A stretch of DNA of 17,042 nucleotides from an uncultured Collinsella sp. (GCA_902462065.1 CABQAK010000043.1:1-17042); one strand, 5' to 3'; positions 1 to 9,659 are shown, counted from the stretch's first letter. Numbers and translations are program-made. Notes: generated by a model from the letters alone, not told the origin.

Positions 1-18
1 CGTAGCGGGTGGTTTAAA

Positions 19-39
19 GCTGGCCGCTGCGCGGCCAGC
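19..39. repeat. Perfect 9-bp inverted repeat
   Basis: Arms GCTGGCCGC and GCGGCCAGC are separated by a 3-base loop. The repeat lies in a non-coding stretch at the left edge, beside the larger hairpin at 60-91. It may be part of a terminator for a gene outside the window. No coding sequence is recognisable in bases 1-120. Confidence 0.5.
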
Positions 40-59
40 AGACTAAAGTCTTGAATGAA

Positions 60-91
60 CAGCCCGTGAAAACCGTTGTTTTCACGGGCTG
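60..91. terminator. Hairpin terminator after the XRE gene
   Basis: A perfect 14-bp stem (CAGCCCGTGAAAAC and its complement) closes a 4-base CGTT loop. It lies 31 bases beyond the stop codon of the minus-strand XRE gene. A T-run at 105-111 follows it on the plus strand, but no good T-run follows on the minus strand, so it may act for a plus-strand gene to the left or in both directions. Confidence 0.6.
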
Positions 92-122
92 CACCTGCTC
101 AATACTTTTTTATTCTCCAGCC

Positions 123-452
123 TCAGTCGTCTCTAAGATCGACCACGTAAACATGATCTGACTCCAGGACCGGGTCATCACCCGTCGCGGTCGCCCTGCT
201 CAGCGCGTTGCGGGCGCGCCGCGTCGCCAGTTCCTCAAGTTCTCTTTCGTTGACGCGCTTAATAAGATCGCCAGGCTGGCAATCAAGCTCTACGCAAATA
301 TCCAGCAATGTCTTTAACCTAATTGCCTTCACCTTGCCATTTCGTATTTTTGAGATACTTGCCGGTGTGTGCCCGGTCGCCCGAATGATATCCGTACTCG
401 TCTTTCCGCGTCGAAGCAATAAGCTTTCAAGCTCAATAATCAGATAGTCCAT
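123..452 (-). CDS. Small XRE/Cro-type helix-turn-helix regulator (YozG-like)
   Basis: A cytoplasmic DNA-binding protein of 109 residues. The helix-turn-helix covers roughly residues 17-50 (TSTDIIRATGHTPASISKIR followed by a conserved LxxLLDICxxL helix and CQPGDLI), the usual layout of short Cro/CI-type regulators. The rest is a charged C-terminal tail with ELEELATRRAR. I chose the ATG at 452 because an AGGGGCGG ribosome binding site sits just upstream and the domain begins there; the open frame continues to 533 only by running into the upstream gene. It starts 8 bases after the stop of the DUF2975-like gene, so the two are co-transcribed. Small XRE proteins are often found beside DUF2975 membrane proteins, and this pair fits that pattern. 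The target genes are unknown. Confidence 0.85.
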   Translation of the reverse strand: MDYLIIELESLLLRRGKTSTDIIRATGHTPASISKIRNGKVKAIRLKTLLDICVELDCQPGDLIKRVNERELEELATRRARNALSRATATGDDPVLESDHVYVVDLRDD

Positions 453-460
453 GCCGCCCC

Positions 461-1000
461 TCACACCAAATCCTCGGTCTGGTCTTGAAGCAGAGCTCCG
501 TAGCGCCATATCGCAGAAATCGAGAAGCAGCAAACGGCCCCCAGCACAGCACCAATATCTATGGGCAGGGCCAGGTTTTCAAACATCGAATAGGCGTTCC
601 CCAGCAAGTCGAAGGGGCCAATCACTATCGAAAGAAACCCCGGAGAAAACAAGAGGTCACCTATTGCTGCTGCAACAAACAGCCACCCGATAATCGAGAT
701 TCTTCGAGCATGCGAAAGGGTAAAGGGCGATTCGCCATGAGCCATGTCCATGCTGATTCCCCGCAGGGTCCATGTGGCCCCTCCGGAAATCAGAAGATAC
801 ATCAAAGGAACCACTACGGAAACCGTCTTTGATGGATCATATAGGTTTCCTTGAGCAGCCATAAGCCCAATGGAAATAACCACCACCACCGAACAGCAAC
901 ACACCGCTATAAACAGCGCCGTAAACAGAATCCCAAGCCTTCTTCCGAGAGTCATCATCTTCTGGATGGACTTATCGATCTTCTGGGCGCTATTCACCAC
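461..1000 (-). CDS. DUF2975-like four-helix membrane protein
   Basis: A protein of about 179 residues with four predicted membrane segments near residues 22-48, 62-80, 100-125 and 142-168. The spacing, the position after a short charged N-terminus and the adjacent XRE gene match the DUF2975 family, whose function is not established. Translation starts at GTG (1000, or the next GTG at 997) behind a strong AGGAGGA at 1009-1003; the second GTG has the better spacing. The gene sits 117 bases after the exporter gene and probably continues the same minus-strand transcript, although a TACAAT-like -10 in the gap could start its own. The family call rests on remembered pattern, not on a search. Confidence 0.75.
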   Translation of the reverse strand: MVNSAQKIDKSIQKMMTLGRRLGILFTALFIAVCCCSVVVVISIGLMAAQGNLYDPSKTVSVVVPLMYLLISGGATWTLRGISMDMAHGESPFTLSHARRISIIGWLFVAAAIGDLLFSPGFLSIVIGPFDLLGNAYSMFENLALPIDIGAVLGAVCCFSISAIWRYGALLQDQTEDLV

Positions 1001-1117
1001 AGCTCCTCCTAAAGCAATCAGAGGTCTTCTTACTTACTGTTTTTCCTACATTGTAACGAACTCGATAAGAAGAGGGTCGCTTCACGCCGCGCAATCCCGA
1101 ACTCCAAGCGTTTCTCA

Positions 1118-2721
1118 TCAGCATTGCCCATCTTTCGAGTCGAAATTCAAATCCAGTTTCTTATCGCATGCCAAAATCAAATCCTGATCGTGGCTTACAA
1201 CAAGAATTAGCTGATTAAAGGGGTTTCGAGAGACATACTCCGTGAACTCCCGACGGCTTTCTTCGTCTAAATCATTCGTCGGCTCGTCAAACACAAGCAC
1301 CTCCGGTTGCCTGCAAAGTGCTGAGATTATCCTTAGCTTCCGATACTCTCCACCAGAAAGGTCCCTACAATTCTTACCTTTTAACGATTCGACGGTTCGG
1401 CAGAAACTCGGCACAAGCTCGCAGAGATGCTCGCCCGTTCCCCGAATCGATGCCCTCTCAAGATAGTGTTCCACCGTTTCATTCGGAATAAAGAGCTTTT
1501 GCGGGCACACCGCAAACAGGTCATGTCGGATCGTCTCCATATCGAGCTCTTCATATGGCACCGACCCCAAAGCCCGATGTCCCCCAGCAGAATATAGTCC
1601 AAGAAGCACCTTCAGAAACGTGCTTTTGCCGCATCCGTTCGGCCCGGTAATGGCATAGGTTTCCCCCTCTCGACGTCCACGGAGAGATCGCGGTACAAGT
1701 AGGGCTTTCCCGCGTATCGGTACGCGATGTTGGACAACGATATGCTCTCCACGTGCCCAACCGTGAGGGTGCCGCGGTCCTCGGCGTCCTCCGTCAGAGC
1801 CCCCAATCGGTCGAACGAGGCCCTTGCGTCCTGATACGATTTGAAATAATTCAAATAATATTTGAAGCATCCGAACGCCATCGAGTAATACGAGTTCACC
1901 ATTGTGAACTCGCCAATGCTCATTCTTCCGCTTAATATTTCCATTCCAGAGATCACAAGCAACGCTCCCCGGAACACAGATGAGATCAGGCCGTCGCTCG
2001 AGGTGGCCAGATTCGAGACCCTACTTGCTTTCATGTAAATCGGGTAGTACCCCTCGAATACCCCTTTGAGCGTCCGAGCGCTCTGGTCATATGCGCCATC
2101 GCACTTAATGTCAAACAACTGCGACAGCTCGCCGCTCACGGACGCGAAAAGCTTGCTCAACCCCTCCTTGTTCGCAAGCGAGCTGTTGTACAGCGGCTTT
2201 TTCAACGCCCTGAATAAAATGAAGTACGCAACAAGCGAACATGCACTTAACACCAGGAACACCGGATTGATCGAAAACAGGATGATGCATATCAACACAA
2301 CCAGAACGACGTTAAGCCCGATCGTCAGGAAGTTGTTCACGACAAACGATGACACCGCATTCGAATCCGCATACACCCTCTGCGTTGTATAGGATGGATC
2401 CGCCTGCTCCCCCTTTTCCAGGGGCCCCCGTTCAAACGACTCACACGTGGTCCCCATCAGTCTCGTCGTCATCTCCAAGATGACGCGCGATACGTTCACG
2501 CCCATCGCATGCGACATGAAGGAGGCCGATATCCCTATGCCCGCAACAAAGGCCGCAAACCATACGACGCGAGATGGGTCCCTATTCGTCACGAGAAAGT
2601 CTACAAACCCACCGTTTAAGGCGGGCATGATGCACGAGAGAGCGAAATTAACCAGCATGAGAATCACGAAAAGCCGTGACCCTTTACACCGAAACAACTC
2701 GTGAACCGTCTTCTTAAACAT
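1118..2721 (-). pseudogene. Type I ABC exporter (membrane plus ATPase domains), frameshifted
   Basis: A fused permease/ATPase exporter of the peptide and bacteriocin type. The frame starting at 2721 (ATGTTTAAG, GGGAG ribosome binding site upstream) gives a transmembrane domain of about 300 residues with several hydrophobic helices and then the start of the ATPase domain. The ATPase continues in a second frame: Walker A GPNGCGKST, Q-loop CPQ, signature LSGGEYRK, Walker B VLVFDEPTNDLD and H-loop VVSHD. The switch falls at the C5/T3 homopolymer at 1660-1667, where one missing base joins the two frames exactly; with that base restored the protein would be 534 residues. All ATPase motifs are otherwise intact. 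Either the gene is freshly inactivated or the base is a sequencing error. It lies in the same accessory segment as the radical SAM/peptide pair and is the plausible exporter of that peptide. Confidence 0.85.
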
Positions 2722-2817
2722 GCCAGCTCCCATCAAGCGGCCTTTTATCCAAAACTGAATATGTTCGCCGCTTAATCGCTCCCATATATCCCTTGTTGTT
2801 AATCCTTGCTCAAGACA

Positions 2818-3171
2818 CTATCTCGGGCTGCGGTGCCCAGGATTCCATTTCACCTTTATATACATACGAATAGGCCCCCTATTTGCATAGGCAAGCGCGG
2901 CGATTATAACGGCAGCCACCATCAGGCCGAGAATAGCCCTTTTGTCCGGAAAAAGGGACGAGAGAAAAAGGCATATTGCGGAGAAAACTACAGACGCCCC
3001 CACCACTCGGTTTGCGCCTAGAGACTCGGCCGTCCGCTTTGCCTCCTCTAAACGCTCTCCCGATAGCAATGACATTCCGGCAAGCAATCCCGTGAGCTTG
3101 CCTCGATATATCATTATTCCGAACACCAGCAGCAGGCATGACCCCACCATTGGAACCACAACGTCCGACAT
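2818..3171 (-). CDS. Small three-helix membrane protein, DUF3784-like
   Basis: About 117 residues. A hydrophobic segment lies near residues 5-23, then a polar stretch LLSGERLEEAKRT, then two membrane segments near 55-75 and 80-97, and a basic tail. This layout resembles DUF3784 proteins, where the first helix is followed by a loop of the type GYNTLSKEEKxKYD; the match is loose and the function unknown. The ATG at 3171 is chosen because GGAG sits 8 bases upstream; a GTG at 3180 and an ATG at 3177 are alternatives but too close to that site. It precedes the exporter by about 97 bases on the same strand. Its 5' end abuts the truncated radical SAM gene almost directly, so its original promoter may have been lost. 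Confidence 0.6.
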   Translation of the reverse strand: MSDVVVPMVGSCLLLVFGIMIYRGKLTGLLAGMSLLSGERLEEAKRTAESLGANRVVGASVVFSAICLFLSSLFPDKRAILGLMVAAVIIAALAYANRGPIRMYIKVKWNPGHRSPR

Positions 3172-3186
3172 CGCCATCACTCCAGT

Positions 3187-4016
3187 CCATTCCTTGTCAT
3201 CGAATCCTTGCGGCGGCTCAGCGCATCTAGCGTCAAATGCAACCTCGTGTCAAACGGTCTGCTCGCAAACTCAAATACTTTGCATGAGCTCGAACGCGCC
3301 GGTTTAAACGGCATACAGTTTAGCCTCGATGGCCTACGCGATTCTCACGAACATATGCGAGGACTCTCGGGATTATACGACCGGGTGCTCGACGCCATCG
3401 ATATCACGCTAAACGAAACCTCACTGCACCTTTCAATTGCCTTTTGTCCGACATCGTTCAATGTCGACGATTTCAAACCAGTTTGCACGATGCTTCGAGA
3501 CAAGCTGAAATCGTCGAGCAGGACCGACCGAATTGACCTTCGAGTCAGCCACTTATGCTCCTCGGCAGAGCCCGAAGAAACCGCACGATTCGCCCTTCGA
3601 ATAATCAATACCGTCGGTTGGTCAACACGATCAACGACCTTCGATACGATCCAGGCTATCGAGGCTACTTCATGTTTGAGTGGGGCGACCCCATCGACCA
3701 CTTGGTCAGATTCCCCCAGCTGCAGATGCAATTTGACCAAGTGGCCATCCACGCCAATGGCGATATCGTCGTATCCCCCTATATACCTCTCATCATTGGA
3801 AACGTTCGCAAACACAGTCTTCAGGAATACTACGATGCCGGAATGGCAACCGTTTGGGATAAGCCCGTTGTTACCGCGTTGGCCAATCGCATGCACTCGA
3901 TTGACGAGATGGAAGAGATCTCATCGTTGATTGCAGACATCAATATGGACGGCGACCTCTATATCGACCTGATCGATGACGATCTAGGCGACCTGAGCGT
4001 CCTGTCCCAACTCTAA
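3187..4016 (+). pseudogene. Radical SAM peptide maturase, N-terminally truncated and frameshifted
   Basis: What remains is about 275 residues of a radical SAM enzyme of the RiPP-maturase type. Seen are the mid-barrel strand KCNLVSNGLL, the strand GIQFSLDG, a HEHMRG loop, the IDLRVSHL strand and, after a frame change, the LMLLGRAR block typical of these enzymes. The C-terminal half has an HANGDIVVSP...IGNVRKHSLQEYYDAG segment that looks like the SPASM extension with its usual cysteines replaced. The N-terminal quarter, including the CxxxCxxC cluster motif, is missing: upstream of about 3187 the frame encodes nothing of the kind and the divergent membrane gene begins. A one-base deletion near 3551-3555 (CACTTATG instead of CACCTTATG or similar) splits the rest. 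It ends 12 bases before the peptide gene. As written it cannot be an active enzyme. Confidence 0.85.
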
Positions 4017-4028
4017 GGAGATGTTCCC

Positions 4029-4211
4029 ATGTACGAGACCCCAGAAGTAGAGAAGATGGATTCCAAAACCGGCCCCGTTCCCGTTGTGGTCAACTTCGCA
4101 GCCGTCGTGGATAACGTAGTTGCAGCCGTCTACGATGCCGTCGTTGCGGCCTACGCATTCTGGTACTCGGCAGATAACGACGGCACCGGGACGAGTACAG
4201 CACAGAACTAG
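4029..4211 (+). CDS. RiPP-like precursor peptide, 60 residues, Cys-free
   Basis: An intact short gene with AAGGAG (4015-4020) eight bases before its ATG; the ribosome binding site overlaps the stop codon of the radical SAM gene, so the two are translationally linked. The N-terminal part (about residues 1-18, MYETPEVEKMDSKTGPVP) reads like a RiPP leader: the Y2xxP5xV7 pattern recalls the YxxPxL leader motif bound by PqqD-type recognition domains in other peptide classes. The core (about 19-46) is almost entirely Val, Ala and aromatic residues with Asp28 and Asp36, arranged as three 8-residue units. A polar tail SADNDGTGTSTAQN follows. There is no cysteine, so sactipeptide or lanthipeptide chemistry is excluded. 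The modification type is unknown; epimerisation or carbon-carbon crosslinks at aromatic residues would be possible radical SAM chemistries. The call rests on context and composition. Confidence 0.7.
   Translation: MYETPEVEKMDSKTGPVPVVVNFAAVVDNVVAAVYDAVVAAYAFWYSADNDGTGTSTAQN
4095..4166 (+). repeat. Three 24-base coding units in the peptide core
   Basis: Codons 23-46 divide into three units: FAAVVDNV, VAAVYDAV and VAAYAFWY. Each has Ala-Ala at positions 2-3, and the first two share Val4, Asp6 and Val8. The first two DNA units (4095-4118 and 4119-4142) share 16 of 24 bases including GCAGCCGTC. The third has aromatics where the others have Val or Asp. Confidence 0.55.
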
Positions 4212-4535
4212 TCGCCAACCCATCGAGCAATCGCCTCGCCTATCGCTGCATGCGATTGACTGCGCAGCCCTAGCCAACGCCCAGAGCGCCTTGAAGAGCT
4301 GCTTGTAAAATTCGCTCATTCAACAACGCGATCTCTTCACCAATCTCGGCCGGCCCGACAGAACTGCACACCAGTCGGACCGGCCAGACCCATAAAACGC
4401 TGCGTCCCGTCCACACCACACCTCACGAAACTCGCACTGCCACCACATGGGCGATTCGCGCCTCGATGTTGCGGCGCGATACTATCACGAATAGTCCCCG
4501 TCCAACAAGGCTATCCCTTCCACAGGCGTTTCAAC
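4212..4535. other. Non-coding stretch between the peptide gene and the IS scar
   Basis: I see no convincing gene on either strand in these 324 bases. The only notable structure is a hairpin at 4348-4385. The short frames here lack ribosome binding sites and recognisable domains. Confidence 0.5.
4348..4385. terminator. GC-rich hairpin downstream of the peptide gene
   Basis: Arms GGCCGGCCCGAC and GTCGGACCGGCC pair over 12 positions with one C-A mismatch around a 14-base loop. It lies about 137 bases after the peptide stop codon. No T-run follows on either strand, so termination is only one possibility. Confidence 0.4.
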
Positions 4536-4585
4536 TGTCAGTGGTAGCATTAAACTGAACGGTGAAAAATACACTAACACTAACA
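4536..4585. mobile_element. 50-bp element with imperfect inverted ends (IS remnant)
   Basis: The sequence begins TGTCAGTG and ends CACTAACA, which are inverted repeats at 7 of 8 positions and have the TG...CA form seen at the ends of many insertion sequences. It is AT-rich between GC-rich flanks and sits where the IS110 transposase breaks off. It could be the fused ends of a deleted IS or one end of a second element. No transposase belongs to it. Confidence 0.35.
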
Positions 4586-4586
4586 G

Positions 4587-5306
4587 CGGAGATGACGACG
4601 TCGATGCCCTTCATGCAGCTGAGCACGTCCATCGTCGGCTTCCATCGGGGCTGTTCCGACTGGGACTCCACCTTGGATTCCAGGTCCTTCTTCTCGTCTA
4701 CCGCCCGCTTGACGCGCTCCTTATAGCAGTCGAGGGTCTGCTGGGCCGTGGGGTCGGCCATCTCCGCGGCTTCGATCCAGGCCCAGTGCGCCCTGGTCCA
4801 CGTCCCGAGCCTCCTTCTCTGGTCGTCTCCGCCGGGGTGGCACTGCCCATTCCTGGGCAGGTACTTGGAGAGGCGCTGCTTGACGGTAACACGGTAACCT
4901 CTCCCGGGCATCGGCGGGGGCCTGGGAGAGGTCCCTGGCGCCCTCGCACTCGCAGTCGGGGACGTGGACCTCGACGATTTCGTGCAGTGCGAGCTGCTTG
5001 GCCGAAAACTCGGCGTCGCGCTTGTCGGTCTTGCGTCGCTTGTCGGCCGCGGGCCTCTGCATCTTGGAGACCGCGCCGATGACGCAGTCCACGCCGAGGC
5101 AGCGCGGCTCCCTGCAGAAGGGAAAGCCGGTGACGCCGGACTCGTAGACTGCCCCGGGCGACTCGATAGAAAGGATCGAGTCGGCGACGGAGGCGGGGTC
5201 GTAGGAGAAGGGGCTTCCCGCCGATCTCGCCCGTGAACGGATTGAAGGCGCATCCTTTGATGCTGCGGGCGTGCACCTCAAGGCCAATAGAGGCAACATG
5301 TGGCAT
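4587..5306 (-). pseudogene. IS110-family transposase, truncated and frameshifted
   Basis: Fragments in three frames line up as one IS110-type transposase. The ATG at 5306 gives MPHVASIGLEVHA (start of the DEDD/RuvC-like domain). A second frame gives AVYESGVTGFPFCR, then KRRKTDKRDAEFSAKQLA, matching the conserved KTDxxDAxxLA block, and CEGARDLSQA. A third frame gives KQRLSKYLPRNG and WTRAHWAWIEAAE. Frame changes fall near 5214 (one extra G) and near 4890-4910, where ACGGTAAC is duplicated in tandem (4883-4898). The C-terminal Transposase_20 part, normally over 100 further residues, is lost after GIDVVI at about 4590. It is a dead remnant; the intact element would have encoded a recombinase inserting by the bridge-RNA type mechanism known for IS110. 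Confidence 0.85.
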
Positions 5307-5392
5307 TGTGAGCCAGTCTCGCATTGTGGCAACCTGGCTGGCTGCCGGATTTTAATGACGACGACCATTGTCAGCCTTGGCCCACGAATCAA

Positions 5393-5439
5393 AAGACGAT
5401 ACGAAGCAGGGGCTCACATTGTTCTGCTCATATCGTCTT
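5393..5439. terminator. Long hairpin upstream of malQ
   Basis: AAGACGATACGAAGCAG pairs with CTGCTCATATCGTCTT with one mismatch and a one-base bulge, around a 14-base loop. A-rich sequence precedes it and TTT follows. It may terminate transcription that once came from the left, before the IS scar, or belong to the end of the IS region. Bases 5307-5530 otherwise hold only the malQ control region. Confidence 0.45.
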
Positions 5440-5492
5440 TATGGCGCACTACCATTCACCGAAATTCGGCAACTTTTTCATTCTCTATATAC

Positions 5493-5504
5493 ATGTTTAA
5501 ACAA
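5493..5504. promoter_or_regulatory. Candidate TreR/GntR operator upstream of malQ
   Basis: ATGTTTAAACAA, a near-perfect palindrome, one of five related sites in this window. A TACAAT -10 element lies at 5512-5517, so a bound repressor would cover the promoter. No good -35 hexamer is visible. The link to the GntR protein encoded at 14552-15271 is inferred. Confidence 0.5.
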
Positions 5505-5530
5505 CATATTCTACAATAGGGACAATAGAA

Positions 5531-7108
5531 ATGGAAACTCGGGACGAGCCGTCTATCCATCTACGGCGCAGCCCCTTATTCAAAAGGACGGTGAGTGCAT
5601 CCATGGAGCGTGCAAGCGGTGTTCTGATGCCCGTTTCGTCATTGCCCGGGCCTTACGGCATCGGCGGCTTTGGCCGGAACGCCTACGACTTTGTCGATTT
5701 CCTCGTATCGTGCAAACAACATTACTGGCAGATTCTGCCCCTCACGACGACGAGCTATGGCGATTCGCCCTATCAGTCGTTCTCGGCCCGCGCAGGCAAC
5801 CCCAACTTTATCGACTTTGCCGAGCTTATCGAAGCTGGCTATCTAGAGCAGCGCGATATCGACGGCGTGTATCTGGGGTCTGACCCCACCAACGTCGACT
5901 ACGGCGCTATCTTTGGCGGTCGCCGTCAGATTCTCGACCGTGCCGCCCAGCGCTTTGCGACTAACAAGCCTGCAGACTTTGATGACTTTATCCAGGCCAA
6001 CGAGGACTGGCTCATCCCCTACTGCGAGTTTATGACCGTTAAGGAGGAGTGCGGCCTTAGGGCGTTTTGGGAGTGGCACGAGGAGCTTCGCTGCCGCGGC
6101 GGCGCCAGCAGCAAGGTTTGCGCCGACCATCCCGAGCGCATGCTGTATCACCAGATGACGCAGTACTTCTTCGATCGCCAGTGGAGCCGCCTCAAGGCTT
6201 ACGCCAACGAGCGCGACATCCTGATCATCGGCGATCTGCCCATCTACGTCTCGCGCGACTCCGTCGAGATGTGGGCGAGCCCCGAGCTCTTTAAGATTGA
6301 CGCCGCCGGCAATCCCATCAGCGTCGCCGGCACGCCGCCCGACCAGTTCTCGGCCACCGGCCAGTACTGGGGCAACCCCATCTACGACTGGGACGCCATG
6401 GAATCCGACGGCTTCTCCTGGTGGGAGAGCCGCATTCGCGCCGCCCTCGACATGTACGACGTCATCCGCCTGGATCACTTCCGCGGCTTCGAGGCCTATT
6501 GGGAGGTGCCGTTCTCCTCGCCCGATTCGTCCTACGGTTCGTGGACGCAGGGTCCCGGCCTCAAATTCTTCAAGACGCTCGAGGAAAAGCTCGGCACGCT
6601 GCCCATCATCGCCGAGGACTTGGGCTTCCTCACCCCCGGCGTCATCGACATGCGCGACAACTCGGGCTTCCCCGGCATGAAGATCCTGCAGTTTGCCTTT
6701 GAGGGCACAAACTCGTACTACCTGCCGCATAACTACATCGCCAACACCGTCGCCTATGTGGGCACCCACGACAACGAGACGGCGCGCGGTTGGTCTGAGG
6801 GAACGGCCACCCCGCGTCAGCGCGAGCAGGCAGCCCTGTACACCCATCAGCAGGCCGGCGAACCCATGGCAGATGCACTCAATCGCGCCATCGCCGCCAG
6901 CGTGAGCGACACGTGCATCTACACCATGCAGGATTTGCTCAACTTGGGCAACGAGGCGCGCATCAACACCCCTGCCACGCTGGGCGGCAACTGGACCTGG
7001 CGCATGCTCGACGGCGCCATCACCCGCGAGCTCGAGCACAAACTCACCGACTGGACCGAGACCTACTTCCGCATCCCGTCGGAAGCCGAAATCGAGCTTC
7101 CTCAATAG
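5531..7108 (+). CDS. malQ: 4-alpha-glucanotransferase (amylomaltase, GH77)
   Basis: A cytoplasmic enzyme that moves glucan segments between maltooligosaccharides, releasing glucose and making longer chains for the phosphorylase encoded next. GH77 motifs appear in order: ERASGVLMPVSSLPGPYGIG, QILPLTTTSYGDSPYQS, IIGDLPIYVSRDSVEMW, GTPPDQFSATGQYWGNPIY, VIRLDHFRGFEAYW (nucleophile Asp315), IIAEDLG (acid/base Glu362), PGMKILQFAF and YVGTHDNETARGW (Asp414). At 525 residues it is of the usual length. The start is uncertain: ATG 5531 gives the longest form, but homologues begin near the ATG at 5603, which has GGTGAG eight bases upstream, and the TACAAT at 5512 would leave almost no leader for 5531. 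If 5603 is right, subtract 24 from the residue numbers. It is first in a malQ-glgP pair on this strand. Confidence 0.95.
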   Translation: METRDEPSIHLRRSPLFKRTVSASMERASGVLMPVSSLPGPYGIGGFGRNAYDFVDFLVSCKQHYWQILPLTTTSYGDSPYQSFSARAGNPNFIDFAELIEAGYLEQRDIDGVYLGSDPTNVDYGAIFGGRRQILDRAAQRFATNKPADFDDFIQANEDWLIPYCEFMTVKEECGLRAFWEWHEELRCRGGASSKVCADHPERMLYHQMTQYFFDRQWSRLKAYANERDILIIGDLPIYVSRDSVEMWASPELFKIDAAGNPISVAGTPPDQFSATGQYWGNPIYDWDAMESDGFSWWESRIRAALDMYDVIRLDHFRGFEAYWEVPFSSPDSSYGSWTQGPGLKFFKTLEEKLGTLPIIAEDLGFLTPGVIDMRDNSGFPGMKILQFAFEGTNSYYLPHNYIANTVAYVGTHDNETARGWSEGTATPRQREQAALYTHQQAGEPMADALNRAIAASVSDTCIYTMQDLLNLGNEARINTPATLGGNWTWRMLDGAITRELEHKLTDWTETYFRIPSEAEIELPQ

Positions 7109-7156
7109 GAGCTACCGCGCCCGACCCCTCCCCACCGTGCGGACGCGCTTGCTTTT

Positions 7157-7190
7157 CCCGCGCGAGGCCACCCCAATCCCCTCGCGCGGG
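7157..7190 (+). terminator. Hairpin between malQ and glgP
   Basis: A perfect 11-bp stem (CCCGCGCGAGG and its complement) with a 12-base loop, followed by CTTCTTAT. It lies 48 bases after the malQ stop and 46 before the glgP start. The weak T-tract suggests partial termination or RNA stabilisation between the two genes. Confidence 0.6.
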
Positions 7191-7236
7191 CTTCTTATGA
7201 ATTGCAGACATGAAACAACCCATCACAGGAGAAAAC

Positions 7237-9504
<2,268 letters not shown>

Positions 9505-9532
9505 TTTCGCTTCCCTTACCCATCCTCTTGAG

Positions 9533-9564
9533 AAACGGAGTCGTGGCAACACGGCTCCGTTTTT
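9533..9564 (+). terminator. Rho-independent terminator of malQ-glgP
   Basis: AAACGGAGTCGTG pairs with CACGGCTCCGTTT (one G-U pair) around a GCAA tetraloop and runs into TTTTT. It lies 28 bases after the glgP stop codon, a textbook intrinsic terminator for the plus strand. Confidence 0.9.
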
Positions 9565-9604
9565 GTGCCCGCACGTTACCCTGTGACCCGACTCGGCCAA
9601 ACAA

Positions 9605-9659
9605 TCTCGATCTGTAACAACCACTCGGTAAAAACGGTCCCAGCTGTTACAGATTGAGA
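9605..9659. repeat. 55-bp inverted-repeat unit, copy 1
   Basis: TCTCGATCTGTAACA at 9605-9619 and its near-perfect inverse TGTTACAGATTGAGA at 9645-9659 flank a 25-base centre. It lies in the non-coding gap between the glgP and ABC operon terminators. Copy 2 begins 81 bases later. Confidence 0.75.

Noticed and set aside
3301..3310. GGTTTAAACG, similar to the operator core
   Set aside because: It lies inside the maturase coding sequence (Gly-Leu-Asn-Gly codons), lacks the outer TTG/CAA bases and is away from any promoter.
3984..4319. Minus-strand frame of 111 residues beginning MSEFYKQLFKALWALAR
   Set aside because: It lies antisense to the peptide gene and the end of the maturase, has no ribosome binding site and shows no recognisable domain.
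5843..7105. Minus-strand frame of 420 residues opposite malQ
   Set aside because: malQ has all GH77 motifs; the opposite frame has no domain and results from high GC third positions.
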